DNA of 23,427 nucleotides from Deltaproteobacteria bacterium (GTDB lineage: Bacteria > UBA10199 > DSSB01), in contig JAIOPF010000070.1 of NCBI GenBank assembly GCA_021414045.1, positions 1 through 23,427 of the forward strand. The letters are read 5' to 3'. Below the pieces are notes generated by a model, which worked only from the letters and a program-made list of their open reading frames with translations, did not search any database and was not told where the DNA came from. The position numbers and the translations under genes were made by a program. Shown here in pieces: positions 21,581 to 23,427 of the stretch. Numbering within the stretch: position 1 is the stretch's first letter; each line of letters begins with the position of its first letter.

Positions 21581-22477
21581 ATGACCCCGACTACCCGTCT
21601 GCTGAACTTACCCCCAGATCCTGCCTTAGAAAATGAATCGGATCCTCTGGACCCTCGAATCGAATCACGTGGAGATCAGCGGGTGCTGAAGCGCTTGGAT
21701 TTCTATTCGGGCGAGTCCTTGGCCGAGTTGGAACGAACGGCGCCCCAGCTCAATAAACTATTTTTGGGGCAATCTCCTGATTTCGGCAGGGTCTTGAAGT
21801 ATCCGTTGGACCGACGGTGGATTCAATATTTTCCGGATGGACGGGTGGAGGGCGGAGTCTTGGCGGCCGAGACGGTGATCCAGAGTATTCCCTGCGCCCG
21901 TGGCGCCGAAATCCACCTCTATGAAAACGGCGACCTTCGAAAGTTGTCCCTATGGGACAAGCAGATCATTCGGGGCATTCCCTGCGCCCGCGGCGACGTT
22001 TGGCTCTACCCAAACGGGAACCTCTCCCAAGTCAAGCTCGCCGTCGACAAAGTGATGCAAGGGACCTCTTGTTCCGCGGGGGACCTTTGGTTTCATGAAA
22101 ACGGGAAGTTGGAACAGGCGACCCTGTCGGCGGAGCAGAACATCCATGGAATCGTCTGCGCCAAAGGCAGCGGGGTTTGGTTCTCTAAAAAGGGAATTCT
22201 CTCCCAGGCGACCCTCGCTTCGAGCCAAAAAATCTTTGGCGTCCCCTGCGGCGAGGGGAGCACGGTGGTTTTTCATCCCAACGGGAGGTTGCGCTCGGCG
22301 CATTTCGAAAGCGACAGCGTCCTCAACGGAATTTCCTGCAAGCAGGGAAGCTCGATCGAGTTTTATGCCAATGGCCAGATTAGCTACGCGACGCTGTCCT
22401 CTAATCAGACGATCCAGGGCGTTTCATTCTCGGCGGGCGACACGGTGCATTTCAAGGAAAACGGAGATTTGGCCTAA
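21581..22477 (+). CDS. MORN-like tandem-repeat protein
   Basis: The 298-aa protein starts at ATG 21581, seven bases after AGGAG; a TTG at 21554 is an unlikely alternative. After about 70 hydrophilic residues come about eight tandem units of 29-31 residues, encoded from about 21800 to the stop. The core pattern is I-x-G-I-P-C-x-x-G-x-x-x-x-F-x-x-NG-x-L-x-x-ATL. Examples are GIPCARGDVWLYPNGNLSQ and GISCKQGSSIEFYANGQIS. A Cys recurs in six of the units; the last unit has Phe in its place and is cut short. The units resemble MORN_2/YwqK-type beta-hairpin repeats and should build an elongated beta structure. There is no signal peptide, so it is probably cytoplasmic. Function unknown. Confidence 0.75.
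   Translation: MTPTTRLLNLPPDPALENESDPLDPRIESRGDQRVLKRLDFYSGESLAELERTAPQLNKLFLGQSPDFGRVLKYPLDRRWIQYFPDGRVEGGVLAAETVIQSIPCARGAEIHLYENGDLRKLSLWDKQIIRGIPCARGDVWLYPNGNLSQVKLAVDKVMQGTSCSAGDLWFHENGKLEQATLSAEQNIHGIVCAKGSGVWFSKKGILSQATLASSQKIFGVPCGEGSTVVFHPNGRLRSAHFESDSVLNGISCKQGSSIEFYANGQISYATLSSNQTIQGVSFSAGDTVHFKENGDLA
21800..22474 (+). repeat. about eight ~30-codon repeats within the MORN-like gene
   Basis: The units are recognisable at protein level (G-x-x-C-x-x-G and NG-x-L blocks). The NG codons vary (aac ggc, aac ggg, aat ggc), so the repeats are old or selected at the protein level, not a recent DNA expansion. Confidence 0.65.
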
Positions 22478-22483
22478 GCGAGT

Positions 22484-23026
22484 CTATAGCCCGCCATCGA
22501 CGGTGTAGATGCCGCTTCGTGGGCAGAGGAGTCCTACGGTTGGGATTTTGAGGAATTTTTGCGCCTTTTGATCGATCTTCCAGGCCGCGCTGGCGGGAAG
22601 CAGGGCTTTGGGCCCCGTTTGATTTCCCGAGGCCTCTTGGTTTTCTAGGACGGCAACGACCAAGTCTGGCGAATCCTGTCCCTTCATCTGGCAGGTCCCG
22701 CTAAACGCGGGCGCGGTTTTCGAGTGCGGCGGAAAGGGAATGACGTCGCGGATCACCGACTGGGCGTCGACGAGCAGCACGTATTCATTTCCGCAAATGA
22801 CCCAGGAGATGGAATTCAATCGATCGGAGATCTCGTCGGCTCCTAGGTCTTTGAGGCCCAAGTCCTTGTGTCGTCCTTCCAACACCACGACTCGTTCATT
22901 CGAAAGGTGCTTGCCAAGGAGAGCCTTGGGAATGTCGGCTCCGCATTTCACAGCTTCGAATCCGTCTAAGGCATGCGCTTCTGGGCAAATGAGGAGAAGA
23001 ATCAGGAAGCTGAGGATTTTTTTCAT
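22484..23026 (-). CDS. secreted protein of unknown function
   Basis: The 180-aa protein has a signal peptide (MKKILSFLILLLICPEAHA) and a mature domain of about 160 aa. The mature domain has four cysteines (VKCGAD, VICGNE, GTCQMK, LLCPRS), so two disulfides are possible. It contains NERVVVLEGRHKDLGLKD and EYVLLVDAQSVIRDVIPFPP, which read as alternating strands and helices. No family is recognised. The ATG has no Shine-Dalgarno sequence (TTCTTCTT precedes it). Its stop is six bases from the stop of the convergent repeat protein. The spacer before the gene contains a long inverted repeat. Confidence 0.65.
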   Translation of the reverse strand: MKKILSFLILLLICPEAHALDGFEAVKCGADIPKALLGKHLSNERVVVLEGRHKDLGLKDLGADEISDRLNSISWVICGNEYVLLVDAQSVIRDVIPFPPHSKTAPAFSGTCQMKGQDSPDLVVAVLENQEASGNQTGPKALLPASAAWKIDQKAQKFLKIPTVGLLCPRSGIYTVDGGL

Positions 23027-23085
23027 AAGAAGAATTGATATGCAAAATTGAAGAAAAGATACTCTCTGAATACTGGATAGAAACC

Positions 23086-23170
23086 AAAATTGAAATCAAG
23101 GACGGAGGTACGAAATTCGTTCGTATCTTTATCTAATCGACCGAATTTCATACCTCCGTCTTCAATTTTT
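23086..23170 (-). terminator. long inverted repeat, probable terminator or RNA hairpin after the 23162 gene
   Basis: 19-base arms at 23101-23119 and 23142-23160 pair with a single mismatch. In the minus-strand RNA that mismatch is a G-U pair (complements of 23111 and 23150), so the stem is fully paired there. The loop is 22 bases. Outer 9-base arms (AAAATTGAA 23086-23094, TTCAATTTT 23161-23169) extend the stem past a 6-base bulge and overlap the stop codon of the upstream gene. There is no uninterrupted U-run, only UUUCAAUUUU. It is either an unusual terminator or a mobile/REP-like element. Confidence 0.6.
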
Positions 23171-23427
23171 CTCAAGACGTGCGGCTTTTTGTTCCGAATA
23201 GAGCTGGTCGATCACTTTCAACAACGCCTGAACCTTGGCGCCCTCGGTGAGTCGGATGGTCCAATATAGCGTATCGGGTTTTTCCGGGATGCCGTTGTTG
23301 ATCTCGAAGAAGTCATCCTCGACTTTGATGCTCATCTGCACGCGGGACTTCGCGTCCGTCAGGAACTTTTGCAGCAGGAAAATCTGCGCTCGTTTTTGGT
23401 CGCCCATGAACCGGGTGATCGCCCGCT
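23162..23427 (-). CDS. C-terminal part of an unrecognised soluble protein (5' end missing)
   Basis: The frame reads through the window edge. The residues before the ATG at 23407 (RAITRF) look native, so the gene probably starts outside the window. At least 88 residues are visible. They are soluble and mixed alpha/beta: a helix (QKRAQIFLLQKFLTDA), strands (VQMSIKVEDDFFEIN and DTLYWTIRLTEG), and a final helix (VQALLKVIDQLYSEQKAARLEKN). No family is recognised. The stop is directly followed by the long inverted repeat. Confidence 0.55.
   Translation of the reverse strand, partial: RAITRFMGDQKRAQIFLLQKFLTDAKSRVQMSIKVEDDFFEINNGIPEKPDTLYWTIRLTEGAKVQALLKVIDQLYSEQKAARLEKN

Overview
This 23.4-kb window looks like chromosomal DNA of a Gram-negative (diderm) bacterium with a moderately GC-rich genome, of the deltaproteobacterial/myxobacterial kind. 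The reasons are: several lipoprotein and Sec signal peptides, an EptA-type phosphoethanolamine transferase, a large Ser/Thr kinase with a P-loop and TPRs, secreted proteins ending in Cys-containing C-terminal sorting signals, and two near-perfect sigma-54 promoter boxes. The exact phylum cannot be fixed from the sequence alone. No tRNA, rRNA, CRISPR array, transposase or phage gene was seen.

Layout. 1-5287 (+): the 3' part of a large surface protein with a G8-like/parallel beta-helix region and a C-terminal anchor; a small secreted protein with the same type of anchor; a secreted six-EF-hand protein; and a class I methyltransferase. 5299-6024 (-): an unrecognised membrane protein. 6179-7078 (+): a small secreted Cys-rich protein behind a good sigma-70-type promoter, then a DUF3592 protein. 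7111-9429 (-): an MFS-like membrane domain fused to HEAT repeats. 9543-10404 (-): a tight three-gene set of small stress/membrane proteins (70-aa two-TM protein, 51-aa DUF3309-like protein, CsbD-start protein), divergent from a DUF1428 gene (10606-10971, +). 10985-11320 (-): a small membrane protein. 11560-13919 (+): a sigma-54 box, a doubtful small ORF, a serine beta-lactamase-like lipoprotein, a small membrane protein and a secreted ankyrin protein. 13921-15094 (-): an SDR oxidoreductase and a tiny acidic lipoprotein with a sigma-54 promoter, a possible IHF site and a textbook intrinsic terminator. 15406-17400 (-): an EptA-like transferase and a possible small secreted peptide. 17446-22477 (+): the kinase/P-loop/TPR protein, a Gly-rich lipoprotein and a MORN-like repeat protein. 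22484-end (-): a secreted protein of unknown function, a long inverted repeat, and the 3' end of an unrecognised gene.

The common theme is the cell envelope. About half of the genes encode secreted, lipid-anchored or membrane proteins, many of unknown function, and most stand alone or in short sets rather than in one metabolic operon. The most interesting signals are the two sigma-54 promoters less than 4 kb apart (one with a coherent IHF and inverted-repeat layout), the shared Cys-type sorting tails, the 19-bp inverted repeat that pairs fully only in the minus-strand RNA, and several unusual domain combinations. No complete novel defence or biosynthetic system could be demonstrated.
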